From Corythucha ciliata (lineage: Eukaryota > Arthropoda > Insecta > Hemiptera > Tingidae): 64,000 nucleotides of DNA. Positions 33,418-44,552 of this stretch are shown piece by piece; position 1 is the stretch's first letter, and every line of letters starts with the position of its first letter. Location: contig CM075939.1 of the NCBI GenBank assembly GCA_038030265.1, forward strand, positions 22,363,253-22,427,252, in the 5' to 3' direction. The notes below the pieces were generated by a model, which was not told the DNA's origin, searched no databases, and saw only the letters and a list, made by a program, of their open reading frames with translations. Position numbers and translations under genes: made by a program.

Positions 33418-35174
33418 CAGGGTGATTCAGGTGGAATGTGACAAACTTACACAGGTGATAATGCGTACCTGGACGCACAAAAACGTCATATAGACGCATA
33501 GCCGAAAATGCTTTGGTTACGAGATATGAGCATTTTTCTGTTTTTTTCTAGTTGCATTACTTTTTACGGTAATTGTCGTGTTCACGGCTCGCCGTAGGTG
33601 TTTAGACAAAAAATGACGGTGGATTCGGAAAGAGGACAAAATCCTGTTCCTAAAACCACCGTAGAAATTAAAAAATGTTGCTTGCGCGTGGCTATTTCAG
33701 CCATGTGAAAAGTGAAAAAAGTAGTTTTTTCGAGTAACTGATAAATTTCACATCAGTATCAATCAGCTGCTAGTGCACGCATCGACGGGTAAAGTTGTGG
33801 TAGGTCTGTGTACTTTCGAACGGTGTCCTGGAAGTTGAAGTTTGCAACCATCCGACTTTAGCAATCAAGTTTCATTGAAAAAAAATGTAACTTGCTTTGA
33901 TAAAACAAACCGAATAGGTCAGGTTAAATGTCCTTTCCTTAAGCTATTGTGTTCCTCCGAGCATGCTCCCCTCAATGCCTGAAGTAAAAGTAAGAATTCA
34001 ATTCACTACGCGAGGCTCGTCATGAGGGACGCCGTGGATGAACTGCTACGTTAGGACTTGAACGGGGACTTGGACGTTCTATCTCGTCAGAATCAGTTCA
34101 GCTCAGCAGATTGTGGGCGAGGAGGACCAATTAACTGGTCTGCGAGGTCTCCTGGCCTAACGTCCCTTGATTACTGTCTTTGGGGGTGGATGAAGACAAT
34201 GGTATACAAACACAAGCCCAGCAAACGAGAGGAGCTGATCAACCAAGTTGTGGCCTGTGCTGAATCGATCAGACAACGACATGCCGATATTCGTCGAGCC
34301 ACCAGAGCTTTACATAAAAGAGCTTCCGAGTGTCCACAAAGGGGAGGAATTTTTGAACGATGTTATGTTGTTATTTCAACTTAAGGTTGTTACTGTAAAT
34401 TGATCTCATAAAAGTTGGAGGGACAAACGATGTACAATGAATTCCGTGAATGAGAGATATATGAGTGTACAACGGGTACCGGCTGAATCTGATAAGGTGA
34501 AATGTCCAAGTCCATAATTTTCACCCTAACGCTGTCCATCCACCATCTCAATTCACATTCCATACATGGAAAACCTCGTTGTCAATTGAATCCTTACTTT
34601 AGGCATTGAGAGGAGCATGTTCGTAGGAACGCAATACCCCAAGGAAAGGGCATTTACCCTGACCTATTCGGCTATTTTAACAAAGCAAGATTGCATTTTT
34701 CTGCATTTAAACTTGATTGCTTAAGTCGGAGGATTGCAAACTTCAACTGTCAGGACACCGTTCGAAAGTACACAGAACGGGGTATAGTTTTCCACAACTT
34801 TGCCCGTCGATGCGTGCACTAGCAGCTGATTGATACTGATGTGAAATTTATCAGTTACTCGAAAAAACTACTTTTTTCACTTTTCACATGGCTGAAATAG
34901 CCACGCGCAAGCAACATTTTTTAATTTCTACGGTGGTTTTAGGAACAGGATTTTGTCCTCTTTCCGAATCCACCGTCATTTTTTGTCTAAACACCTACGG
35001 CGAGCCGTGAACACGACAATTACCGTAAAAAGTAATACAACTAGAAAAAAACAGAAAAATGCTCATATCTCGTAACCAAAGCATTTTCGGCTATGCGTCT
35101 ATATGACGTTTTTGTGCGCCCAGGTACGCACTATCACCTGTGCAAGTTTGTCACATTCCTCCTGAATCACCCTG
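33418..35174. mobile_element. Tc1/mariner-type element with ~585-bp terminal inverted repeats
   Basis: Ends CAGGGTGATTCAGG and CCTGAATCACCCTG are flanked on both sides by TA (33416-33417 and 35175-35176), the target duplication of the IS630-Tc1-mariner superfamily. The arms 33418-34002 and about 34584-35174 are reverse complements with only scattered mismatches, unusually long for this superfamily. The ~580-bp centre carries the C-terminal part of a transposase. It is probably an internally deleted or rearranged copy with a snap-back structure. Confidence 0.9.
34000..34384 (+). pseudogene. Tc1/mariner-like transposase, C-terminal fragment
   Basis: The frame starting near 34000 reads HYARLVMRDAVDELL (one frame slip), a stop at 34052, then from 34058 CGRGGPINWSARSPGLTSLD with YCLWGWMK, EELINQVVACAESIRQ and GGIFERCYVV to a stop at 34384. 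This is the DDE_3 C-terminus seen in many insect transposases, where GRGGPI-W-RSPDLTPLDF-LWG is typical; the Asp in SLDY would be the second or third catalytic acid. The N-terminal helix-turn-helix and the rest of the catalytic core are missing. It occupies the centre between the long arms. Confidence 0.85.
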
Positions 35175-35176
35175 TA

Positions 35177-37240
35177 TAGCTTCTCCCAAGTATTACCGAA
35201 GTGGACAATGCATCGAATGATTGACTCGCACCACCGTGGGCTTATTACGAAGGCAGTGACTCATTCCATAATATCGTGCGGTCGCCGACAGCGCCGAGGG
35301 GGATGGCACGATCGAGTCGATCGGTGGGTAGGGTGGATAACAGGAAGCGCTCCTGTTCGGTTTAGGAACGGACTGGTTGGTTTATTGTTTTAAGGGCGCG
35401 ACTGGCATGCTGTAAGTCTTTCAGGGTTTCATGATTAGAAAGTTTGCAATTAATGATTCAAGTAAGGTTCTTAGCACTAAACTAACACGTGTTCAGGAGA
35501 CCAAGTTAGTTTACGTCACAATATTACCACTTTCCATGGGCAAGAAACCAGATTTGACCGCGCTCTTCTGAAGGAAAATACAGGGCTAAAAGTCAGAAAA
35601 TTTGCTAATCAAAAAGTGGGTTCTACGAGCCGTCAAAAATCCAGCCCTGGAACTTGCGATATCAATGAAATTAATAGTTTCAGAGCAGTTTCGTATAAGC
35701 AGAGTGGCATAACAAGCAACACTCTCAGCACCAAATAATGCAAGCTACATACACAACGCACAATTCACAGCAAAAAATTTAGCCGCCTCCAACGACCTGC
35801 CTGCCAAGTTTCATTATTCATATTTCCCGTCGGAGACAGAAACACCTCTGCAACTATACTCATACTGCATAACCCCCCTCCCCTCCTCCCGACCTCTTGC
35901 CTATATTATAAAACCTCTTCTCATTGGGCACTAGGCAGGGTGTTTACACACCCTAACTTTGTACTCTGCCATGTCATGATCACATTCAGGTATCTAAGTT
36001 GAACCAATTTGATTTATTGCTAGTTTTAAAATAAAACTGCATTATGCAAAGGATTGCAATGGATCAAGGGAGAGGGCCCAAGAAAATCGCAGGTAGAATA
36101 AAATAGACATGTCCTTCACCTGGGATGTTCTATTGTTCAACGGAAACACCTGGTTATACCTAATGTTTTCCCCTTGACTGACGCTCTGGTAATTTTCAGG
36201 CCTATTAGCAATTTCATATTGAAAAATTGTTTCTACAGAACGAATATATTGACAGCTGTAACCTAATATTTCATAAGATAATAATCACCTTAATTGGATA
36301 ATTGGTTTATTAAAAAAGTTCCTTTAAAATTATTTTAAAAATGTTGTTCAAGCTTTCAAACATGGCTGGGGGGAGGGGGCACTGTTTACATTAAACACAG
36401 CGTCCTGCAAGGCAACTATTTTTACTCCTTCCAAACGTAAAATTATGCGGTTCAGTTAAAAAATGACGAGAGAGACAGAATGACGGCATTGAAACGCGTT
36501 CGAAAATAGAAGCGTAGAAGTTGGTCGTAAAGCGGGGGGCTCTTAACTTTATGAAAGCCTGTTGATGGTTGGTTGTAGGTTGGCGGAAAGGGGAAATAAG
36601 AAGATGGGACTCTAAAATGAAAAGAAAAAGACCGAGTGAGGAGAGAAAAAAAAAAAAGTTGTAGCGAGTAAGAAGGGCGAGGGTGGTGATGCTGACGGTT
36701 TTTAAGAAAAGTGAGTCAAACGTAAATCATACGGGAAGCGATCTGTCAGCGCCACTTTGGCCTCTCACTCAGTCTCAGTTGGATAAACAGAAAATGATTG
36801 AAGAGGAGAAATCCATTTAATGCTTTGCGTAAAAAGGCGAGAAGCGCCCGTCTTTTATGAATATTTACCTTTGGGTGTAATCAGCTTTTTCGTGGTACCT
36901 TTTCTAATTACTTCGGTAGTGAGTACAAATTTTTACAGCAATGACGAAAACAAGTGCCGTAATCAGAAACCGACCACGATCCCCTCCCCTGCCATGGGAG
37001 ATCTTAAATAAAGTTGATAAAAATAATCACTTTTGGGGCTTTTATGTCTAGAGTCCATTTTGTGTGGCCGCACGCGTTCCAGCCCTTTCAAAAGGGCCGT
37101 CACGAGTCACAGACCGGCCGTTTTAGGTAACAAAAAAATTGGCAAGTCACGAGCAAGTTTAGGGTCTTATTTCGCTATAAATCGAAATCAATCATTTGCG
37201 CACTAATATTCAATTACTGGTCATTTAGTCATTTTCTTTC
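35177..37240. other. Stretch without recognisable genes
   Basis: No supported gene or repeat. Short open frames of 60-65 codons lack motifs. Confidence 0.5.
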
Positions 37241-37374
37241 GAAAAAAAAATGTCTCCAGCGATTTTTATTTTTTATGTTACTTCTTCATTGCAAGTTTTG
37301 AATTGCTTTTTGTGACCCCGGGCTAAACGACCACGGCGGACGACGTCGTATAGGCTGGCGAGGCTAATATGCCG

Positions 37375-37640
37375 CACCACCAACAAAATGTCAAAATTTC
37401 GGAGGCAAATTCCACAAAATTGCAAGTTTAGGTCCCAATTTCAGCGAAATTGCAAGTTTACTTTTTTTTTTAGTGTCCTCTCCCTGCCGGTCAGGCCGGC
37501 CCCGAGAGTGCTCAAAGCTTGACGAACAACTGCATAATTATACCCACATCAATCGAAGCAAATACCAGTGAATTTTTGGCTTTGTGTCTCAATTTCTGCA
37601 TAAGAGCAAGTTTAGGGTCTTAACTTTCGATTTAATCAAA
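37375..37640. repeat. Degenerate ~30-bp repeat, family B (minor block)
   Basis: AAAATTGCAAGTTTAGG, CAGCGAAATTGCAAGTTT and AAGAGCAAGTTTAGGGTC are spaced a few tens of bases. They match the better array at 61.9-63.5 kb and the phrases at 42.2-42.4 kb. Confidence 0.6.
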
Positions 37641-37659
37641 TTATGAGTGTCTGGGCTGG

Positions 37660-37785
37660 GCTCTGGGTTGGGGGAAACCGAGACCGATACGAGACTTGAG
37701 TGGTCTCGGCCTCGGCGCTGAAAAGTTGGTATCGGTATCGGTCTCGTAAGTCTCGGTATCAGTCTCGAAAAGTAAAAAGATCTGA
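37660..37785. repeat. GGTCTCGG/GGTATCGG simple repeat
   Basis: Short iterations of GAGACCGA, GGTCTCGG and GGTATCGG. Similar GGTCTTGG iterations occur in the 51.3-51.9-kb element, so this may be a fragment of it. Confidence 0.55.
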
Positions 37786-38190
37786 GGTCTTCGTATGCAA
37801 AATTTACGTCTAACTATCTAGGAAATACACACAGTCAACTACGATGAAGTATGTAGGACATATCGACCGCGGGGAAACAAAACAATAGAATAGGATCGAT
37901 AGTGTATTCGTGTTGATAATTGCACTAAGGGACAAGGGAATCCATCTTTCTCTTCCCTCATACTTAGCTCTTGGGTTGGACTCTCAGATTCTTGGTAACC
38001 GGTTATCGCAAAAACCACTGTCACAATCGGGGTTTTCAAAAGAAAAAGGCAGTTAAGCAACTCTGGACATTCGTCTTATAACTTCTTTGAAATAAGCAAT
38101 TCAAAACGGGCCGCGCACCGTGGCGAATCGCCTGGCAGACTAATATACCATCGAGTGTCTGCCGACGTCCACTATTCAGAGAATATTTCA
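37786..38190. other. No recognisable feature
   Basis: Sequence between the simple repeat and the first recognisable LINE coding text; may contain decayed LINE 5' sequence. Confidence 0.4.
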
Positions 38191-38229
38191 GAAAGAAAAA
38201 AGGCGTATCAAAACGGAGAACATCGACTT

Positions 38230-39461
38230 TGGAACTGACCCACCCCATTGACGGTTATAACTCCCTTTTCACGGCAGTTGAACTCGAAAAGGTATTAAAG
38301 AGCCTTAAGACTGGGAAATCCCCTGGTATCCCCAGGATGATGCCCCCTGGATCCCCTGGATGATGTCCCATACGAACTCATCACGCAGCTAGCACACGCG
38401 GCCAAGGAGCGGCTACTCGACCTGTATAGCCTGCTATGGAGAACGGGAGTGTATCCGAAAGCGTGGAAACAGGCGGTCGTGATACCAATCCGTAAGCCCG
38501 GGAAGGATCCACAGTTGGTTGAGAGCTACCGTCCCATAGCGCTCACATGTTGTCTGGGAAAAATCTTTGAGTCCCTGGTTAATTATAGGCTTGTAATATG
38601 TTTAGAAAGGCGGGAACTCGTTGACAAGTATCAGGCAGGCTTCCGGAAAGATCGATCCACGATTGACCTATTGCTGTACCTTGAGACTTTCCTGCAAAAC
38701 GCGTTTCTTGAAAGAAGCCACGTAACTGCGGTACTCTTTGACGTAAAAAGCGCGTTCGACCGAGTTTGGCGCAGAGGAGCCTTGGAACAACTGAAGGAAT
38801 GGGGCTTTGGAGGGAATCTCTGCAGGGTGGTGGGATAGACACTTTAGAGTCAGAATAGGTAACACACTTTCAGACATGAGGTGTCAAGAGAATGGAGTGC
38901 CGCAGGCTCCGTCCTTATAGTGTCACCGTATTCCTGATTGCTATGAACAGGTTATTGGGCGGCTTGCCCCCCTCAGTAAAAATCTCGCTCTATGCAGACG
39001 ACGTAGCTATATTTGCCGACCAAGTCCAGATTGACGTTGTTCAGGCAGCAATCAACACCCATGCGGCAAATGCGGCGAAAAACGGTCTGTGTTTTTCAGC
39101 GCAGAAAACGAAGGCGATTCATTTTTGTCGGCTGAGGAGGCCCCATGACCTTCCACTGTTGACTCTAGAAGGGGAAAACATTGAATATGTCGACAGCCAC
39201 AAGTTCCTAGGGCTTAGATTTGATAAGGCACTTCGGTGGAAGGAGCACATCTCGGGGCTGAACGAGAGGTGTAAACGAGACTTAAACCTACTAAAGACCC
39301 TTGGGAAACATAAATGGAGCTCTCGTTCGGACTTGCTGCTAAGGATCTTAGAAGAAACCATCCGTGCCAAGATGGATTACGGGGCAGTGGTCTACGCGTC
39401 AGCTAGAAAATCGTGGCTTAAACAGCTTGATACTACTTACCAAACCGGCATTAGAATATAG
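38230..39461 (+). pseudogene. LINE reverse transcriptase (frameshifted)
   Basis: Text begins FTAVELEKVLKSLKTGKSPG, then a small internal duplication with a stop (38320-38365), then the long frame 38383-38838: DDVPYELITQLAHA, AWKQAVVIPIRKPGKDP, YRPIALTCCLGKIFE, YQAGFRKDRSTID and VLFDVKSAFDRVW, which contains the first catalytic Asp. A frameshift near 38835-38890 leads to 38892-39461 with the catalytic box SLYADDVAIF, KTKAIHFCR and HKFLGLRFDK. Motifs 1-9 of non-LTR RT are in order. The stop and shift make it inactive. Confidence 0.95.
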
Positions 39462-40667
39462 CCCTGGGTGCCTTCCGAACAACACCTGTAGATGCGCTGT
39501 ATGCTCTGTCATCCAGGGTACCCCTGGAGTTACGTCGTCGGCAGCTGTCGCTTCAATACGCAGCATCCCTAAGAGAGAAGCAGTGGCATTTTCTCAGTGA
39601 TCTGGGGACAAATGTTTGAAACATATTCAAATTTACCAACACGTACCCGCCCCTTCTTTGTCAGGGTCCGGCAGCTTCTGGGCGAGATGGGTTGTGAGCT
39701 CTCCGAGCTTTGCTGCCTTCACGCGTCGCCTGCGAGCGCATGGGAACTGTCGTTACCTGGTTTCAGAAAAGTGACTCTTGCTAGTCGCAACGATCGTGAC
39801 ATGAACGAAAATGCGCTTGTCTGGGCAGAAAAGAAGTATCCTGGAGCGTTGGACATCTATACAGTTGGGCACAGATCCGATGCTGGCGCATGTAGTATAT
39901 GCTACGTCAGAGAGCATCGCTCATGGTTCTCTCCGCTGCCCGATGATGCTTCGCAGCATACTGCGGACTTGTACGCAATACTAGGGGCACTGGACTACGC
40001 AGTTAATCACGCAAGTCCCCATGCGGTTGTGCTTAGCTGTGCACATGTCCAACTCGAGTTCAACAGTGATAAGCTAGTCCAACGAATAGCATCAAAAATA
40101 GTAGACTTCGTCAATAACGGAAAAACGATTACCTTTCTATTCGTATCGGCCAGTATGGAGAAACTGGATGAACCAGCGGACGCTGAAGTTAAGGCCTTAG
40201 TAGCATCGGCCGTTAACCATCGACCAAAGACTCCTGCTCCGATTCGACTCGTTGATGAGAAACGAAGGCTGTTCGAAGTTATCAAACGTTGCTGGCAAGA
40301 CCACTGGGACAGGTCAACGAGTCTGTTGAAGCAAACAATGAAGATTGTCGGCACAAAGCAGAAGACAGAAACACACGTGTTAACTAGGAGAGAGGAAGTC
40401 ATTATAAACAGGTTAAGGTTAGGCCACACCAGGCTGACCCACGGATACCATCTGACAAGAGAGCGAAGACCTTTATGCATGAGGTGTGATGAACGAACTA
40501 CACTCACCGTGCAACACGTTCTCACGGAATGCCCGGTGTATGAAGTAAACTGGAGTAGCCCTAGTTTTCAAAACATCGAACTGGGTGACCTGTTGGCACC
40601 GGGAAGTCGCCATCTTGGGGAAGTTCTGGAGTTCCTGAGGGAAGCGGGCGTCCATATGCATATATGA
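39462..40667 (+). pseudogene. LINE RNase H-like and C-terminal domain
   Basis: A short frame (ALGAFRTTP to about 39600) links RT to the 356-codon frame 39597-40667. It holds YTVGHRSDAGACSICYV and TADLYAILGALDYA, an RNase H-like core where the usual YTDGS has become YTVGH, so the first acid is lost. The end has LGHTRLTHGYHL and LCMRCDERTTLTVQHVLTECP, the GHT and Cys/His motif typical of I- and Loa-like LINE C-termini. The frame is long and open, but with the missing acid and upstream frameshifts it is likely not functional. Confidence 0.85.
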
Positions 40668-40747
40668 AAAAGAACTCGAATTACAAACGAATTAACACAG
40701 GAATAAAACAGAAATAGAGACAACGAGTGAAAGAACTGTGTAAGCCA

Positions 40748-41004
40748 GGGGGGTGATTCTGTAACTTGCAAAATTTACGTGTCGTAAAATGGTGGAAGGG
40801 TGAGGGGAGGTACCTCGTTGCCATGGTTTTTACGATACTTAGTGAATTAAACTGCGGAATTTACACGCGAGAATGTGTGGTCTCGAAGAAAAAATAATTC
40901 AATTCTTGACATATGCGTGGAAAAACCAAGGCAACGGGGTACATCCTCTCCCCCTCCTTCCCTGTTACGACACGTAAATTTTGCGAGTTACAGAATCACC
41001 CCCC
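40748..41004. mobile_element. MITE in the LINE 3' UTR (about 257 bp)
   Basis: Inverted ends GGGGTGATTCTGTAACTTGC and its mirror at 40965-41004 share about 39 bp with one or two mismatches, continuing through AAAATTTACGTGTCGTAA. The flanks allow a CCAG target duplication (about 40743-40748 and 41003-41006); G and C runs blur the edges. No ORF. It lies between the LINE stop codon and poly(A) tail. Confidence 0.85.
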
Positions 41005-41299
41005 AGATGACGGGTCAATGACCTTGCAGTCGACGCCCTGGGGAGGAGGTTTTAGTGGGTAGGCCCGGACACGGGGAGTCCCACACTCCGTTCAAAAAAA
41101 AAAAAAAAAAAAAAAAAATAGGCGAAATAAAATGCTCAAGCACACAATATTCTTCAAATATGCGAAAATGCGCAGCATAAACTCAAACCTTTGATTCTAG
41201 GACGAATGAATATAATAAATAAGGTATTCCAGCATAGTTGTAAGCGTTGTCAGTGACGTGCGCAAAATGTATAATTGTAATTTACACCTTAAAAACGAA

Positions 41300-41820
41300 A
41301 TAACAGGTCTGTTCGCGAACCTGCTCTGGGGCGCACCAGAGCACCCTAAATGCTTTTCCTGAGAAATGAGTGCAGGCTTGGACAAGCTGGGGCAGCTGGT
41401 GTAGCGAGTGTAGGGTGTTCGCGATGAATTCTGTGCTGCACCAGCCTGCCCCAAGTTACTCCAAGTTTTTTGATAAATGTAACAGTCCCGTTACCTTCTT
41501 TCCTTCTCATTCTTGTTCACCTCAATCAATCTCGGCGTTTAGGCCGGTAGTAGTAATTTGAATAAACTTCTTCAATTCGAGTTAATCAAAACTATATGTA
41601 TGTTGTATGCCGTATGTTGTGTCGGGTGAGCCTCCGTCTTATCTGTTTACCAAGAAAAAGAGAAGGCAACAAGACTGTTATGAATTTGCACCAGCCTGCA
41701 CTGAAAGAGAAAGCGTCTCCATGAAAATTCTCCTGCCCACTCCTGCACCCAGCTGCCCCAGCTTGCCCTGCCCTGCCCTGCACTACACTGAACTTTTTTT
41801 TCGCGAACAGACATAACATA
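41300..41820. repeat. Imperfect inverted-repeat segment with GTTCGCGAAC ends (unit 1)
   Basis: CTGTTCGCGAAC near 41308 and GCGAACAGACAT near 41802 are inverted, as are CAAGCTGGGGCAGCTGG (41383) and CAGCTGCCCCAGCTTG (41749). About 510 bp in total, with related GC-rich phrases inside. It recurs in unit 2 at about 45980-46515. Probably an old transposon or CpG-rich element; no ORF of note. Confidence 0.55.
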
Positions 41821-44552
41821 ATTCGAAGAGGCACCAAAGAAATAAACTGGAATCACTAGGATGGAAACACAATCTCTTCTTTAGAAACCTTTCTCATTTC
41901 TTGACGGGATTCCCCCTTAGATACCGCCAGACACTTCATGAATCCCAGCACTCGCAAGGCGTGGGATTATCCAGCGACTTTGTACTACCATTGGTTCCCG
42001 CCGGGTGTGATTCTCTAGCGGCGTGGATGGATCCCTCTACATAATCCCGACCGTTCGTACTAAGGCTCGTGGGCCGTTTTTTGTGGCGGTGGAACTCAGG
42101 CTAGCTGGCCACAACAGCACTCAAATCCTAACGAATGCCTTCCGAATTGGAATTTTCCTATAACTGAATGTCCACAAAATGACTATTTCGTGTCTTAATT
42201 TCAGCGAAATTGGAAGGTTCGGGTCTTAGGCCTATGTTCCAAGTTGTTCCTCAAATTTTCCTCAACCTCAACGCTCTCCCACAAACTGGAAAAATTACAA
42301 AATAACGTGTGATTCTACAGTTTCATGCGAGGAAGCTTGGAGTCGAGGAAACTTCGAGAAACGACTTAGCATTCGGGTCTCGATTTCGGAAAAACTGCAA
42401 GTTTTTTTTTTTTTAAATAGTGGAGGACCATAAGCTTGATTTAATCTGTGACCCTCCCCCCACCCTGTCACGTCCAACACGTTCATTGTTGTGACGAGCA
42501 CAAGTGCTCAGGGGAACGCGAAAAGCGGCCTACCAGAGGTAGGCCACTGGCCTACACCAACTTTGTTTCCGTCGGCGTGCGTTTTCCTTTTGCATAAACT
42601 TCTGTAACGTATAGGCATTTTCCACCCATCTTCTTAATTAACAATCATATGTTGTACATATTTAGAGAGGATTGGTGGAAATAACCAACAAAATGAACTG
42701 TTCTGAACCAGATTTTTTAACAAATGGAAAACGCTATTAGATTAGTATGGTATAACTACAATATTTAGGTATTGACCATGCACTTGCTAAGGTTGTCATT
42801 TGAATGAGGTCCAACCACCCAACTTATCAGGTTTTTCGTTTTGTTTTCAACCTTTTCCCTCTCCAGGGGAGGACTCTACTATGTCATCATGTGCCGATGT
42901 GTTTTTCTTGGCCGGTTATGTTGAAATAAAGAAGCTTCAGTAAAAAAAAAAAACAACGAAATGATTTACGCGCCTATAAATAAAACATTACTTCCCATAA
43001 AAGCACCATATCACAATGGACAAAATGAATGTCCGCAGGAAATACGGCAACTGAACTACACCCTCCCCTCCATCCACCATCACCAATCACTCTTTTCGAT
43101 TTAACCCAACCAATCGTTTATTTATTTTATTTCAACTTGGCTTCCATGCTTATATGCACAGACACAACGACAGCACTAAGCACCCAGCAGCTGGCTGAGT
43201 AGTTTTCCCACATTGAATTGGCCAAAACTTTTTTTTTTTTTTTCGATAGTACCCTAGCAACCGATTTTATTTTCACTTCAAAAATGATGGGCTCTAGAGA
43301 GTGGTTTTATGTAGCTCGATGACTCTCGTTTCACTGTTACAAGTGGACAAGGGCGGTAGGCAGTTTATTGTAAAGAAGTCCATAGTCCTTCTGAACAGTG
43401 AAAAAAAGAAACCGCCCATATAAGAATGAAGTACCACTCGGGGACTGTTGCCGTATTGACTGTAGAGAAGGTGCGACGGAGATAAGAAGAAAAAAACGAG
43501 AAGCGTAAAAAAAAACGGTAGTTTTTCTTCAAACACTAACTTCATTCGCCTCTTTTCCATTTCCCCAAAGTTGGGAAATTGTTTTACAACTGACTCTCTT
43601 GAGATATTCGCAATGGGTCTCAGAGAGCATATCCCCCCCAAAAAATAAGAGGGGGGAATCTACATTTCAATCATCTCCTACATAATTTAGTCATTCTGTA
43701 ACAAACCGCGCTTTTATTTCGTTTGCAATTTTCCCTTATTAAGCTCTTCCGGTTAATTAACGTAATTACGCGCTTTGGGGGTTCCTTATACTTATCGTAT
43801 TTGCTCGAAAAAGTAATTGTCACGCCCTTATGAAAAACTAACGAACTAAATTGCACTCTAATTCTTCATTCCACCGGGCAGATTATATTCAAATCGCGCC
43901 CCCTCACCTGAGGAGTTGGTATAGAGGCCTCTCGCAATTCAATTAAATGATTTCCCTGTTGAGATAAGGGATTCGAATGTTGCATGTTGATTTCTTTCCT
44001 TACCGATACACAAATGACTGGTTTTCGAGGACCACTGTTATTCAAAATGCCAGCCTTAAATAATATCTTTTATTTTTTATATTTTTGTTTATTTCCCGAC
44101 GTGTCATAAAGAATTTTGAGCCATTAGTTCACAAATTAGATTAAAATTGTCTAGTGTTACACTGATGACGTCATTTCAAACCCCCTGGCGTGTTGAGGAA
44201 CCCTAGATAAGCCTTGTTTATATGGATTGAAGCCCGAAACCCCTTAATTAACTACTTGTGTTTGTAATTCGAGAATTCTTATAATTTGATAATAACCCTG
44301 CGTACATTTTCGTTGGTCAGCATATCAAAATGATTTTGATTAGGATCGACATGAGAAGAATGTAATTTTGAATTCAATTGGCGTGCAAAACAAAATGGAT
44401 TCGTTATAGCACCCCCTTCACTCTGCTATTTCTTTCAAAAGATATTAATCTCTGAATTATTTATTCTTGGAGGACTCATAATATGAGCGCAAGTGTGTTT
44501 TAAATTAAAAGAGATTTGTTTTCTGTGCATTTTTCATAATTAAGTCCATCAA
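41821..44552. other. Rest of unit 1 without recognisable genes
   Basis: Outside the family B patch, no further gene is supported. A plus-strand stretch at 42860-42945 (CTCTCCAG then an open frame, ending in AATAAAG) could be a terminal exon but has no partner. The last ~210 bp before the gene region (44095-44302) are also present at 51946-52169. The same holds for unit 2 at 46515-49250. Confidence 0.5.
42160..42560. repeat. Family B patch in unit 1
   Basis: GAATTGGAATTTTCC, TTCAGCGAAATTGGAAGGTTCGG and TCGGAAAAACTGCAAGTTT are followed by CTGTGACCCTCC, CACGTCCAACACGTTCATTG and TTGTGACGAG. The whole series aligns with 63295-63580, including the non-repeated tail, so this is a copy of one larger element. 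It recurs in unit 2 at about 46840-47260. Confidence 0.7.

Larger units (their letters stand above)
38190..41118 (+). mobile_element. Non-LTR retrotransposon (LINE), 5'-truncated, with poly(A) tail
   Basis: The element reads RT, then an RNase H-like region, then a C-terminal Cys/His zone, then a 3' UTR that ends in about 25 A residues at 41094-41118. Three or more frameshifts separate the frames. An RNase H-like region after RT, with a final GHTRLTHG and Cys-His motif, places it among I/Loa/Jockey-like clades by recall. A MITE lies inside the 3' UTR. The tail directly abuts the left end of the 4.68-kb duplicated unit. Confidence 0.9.
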
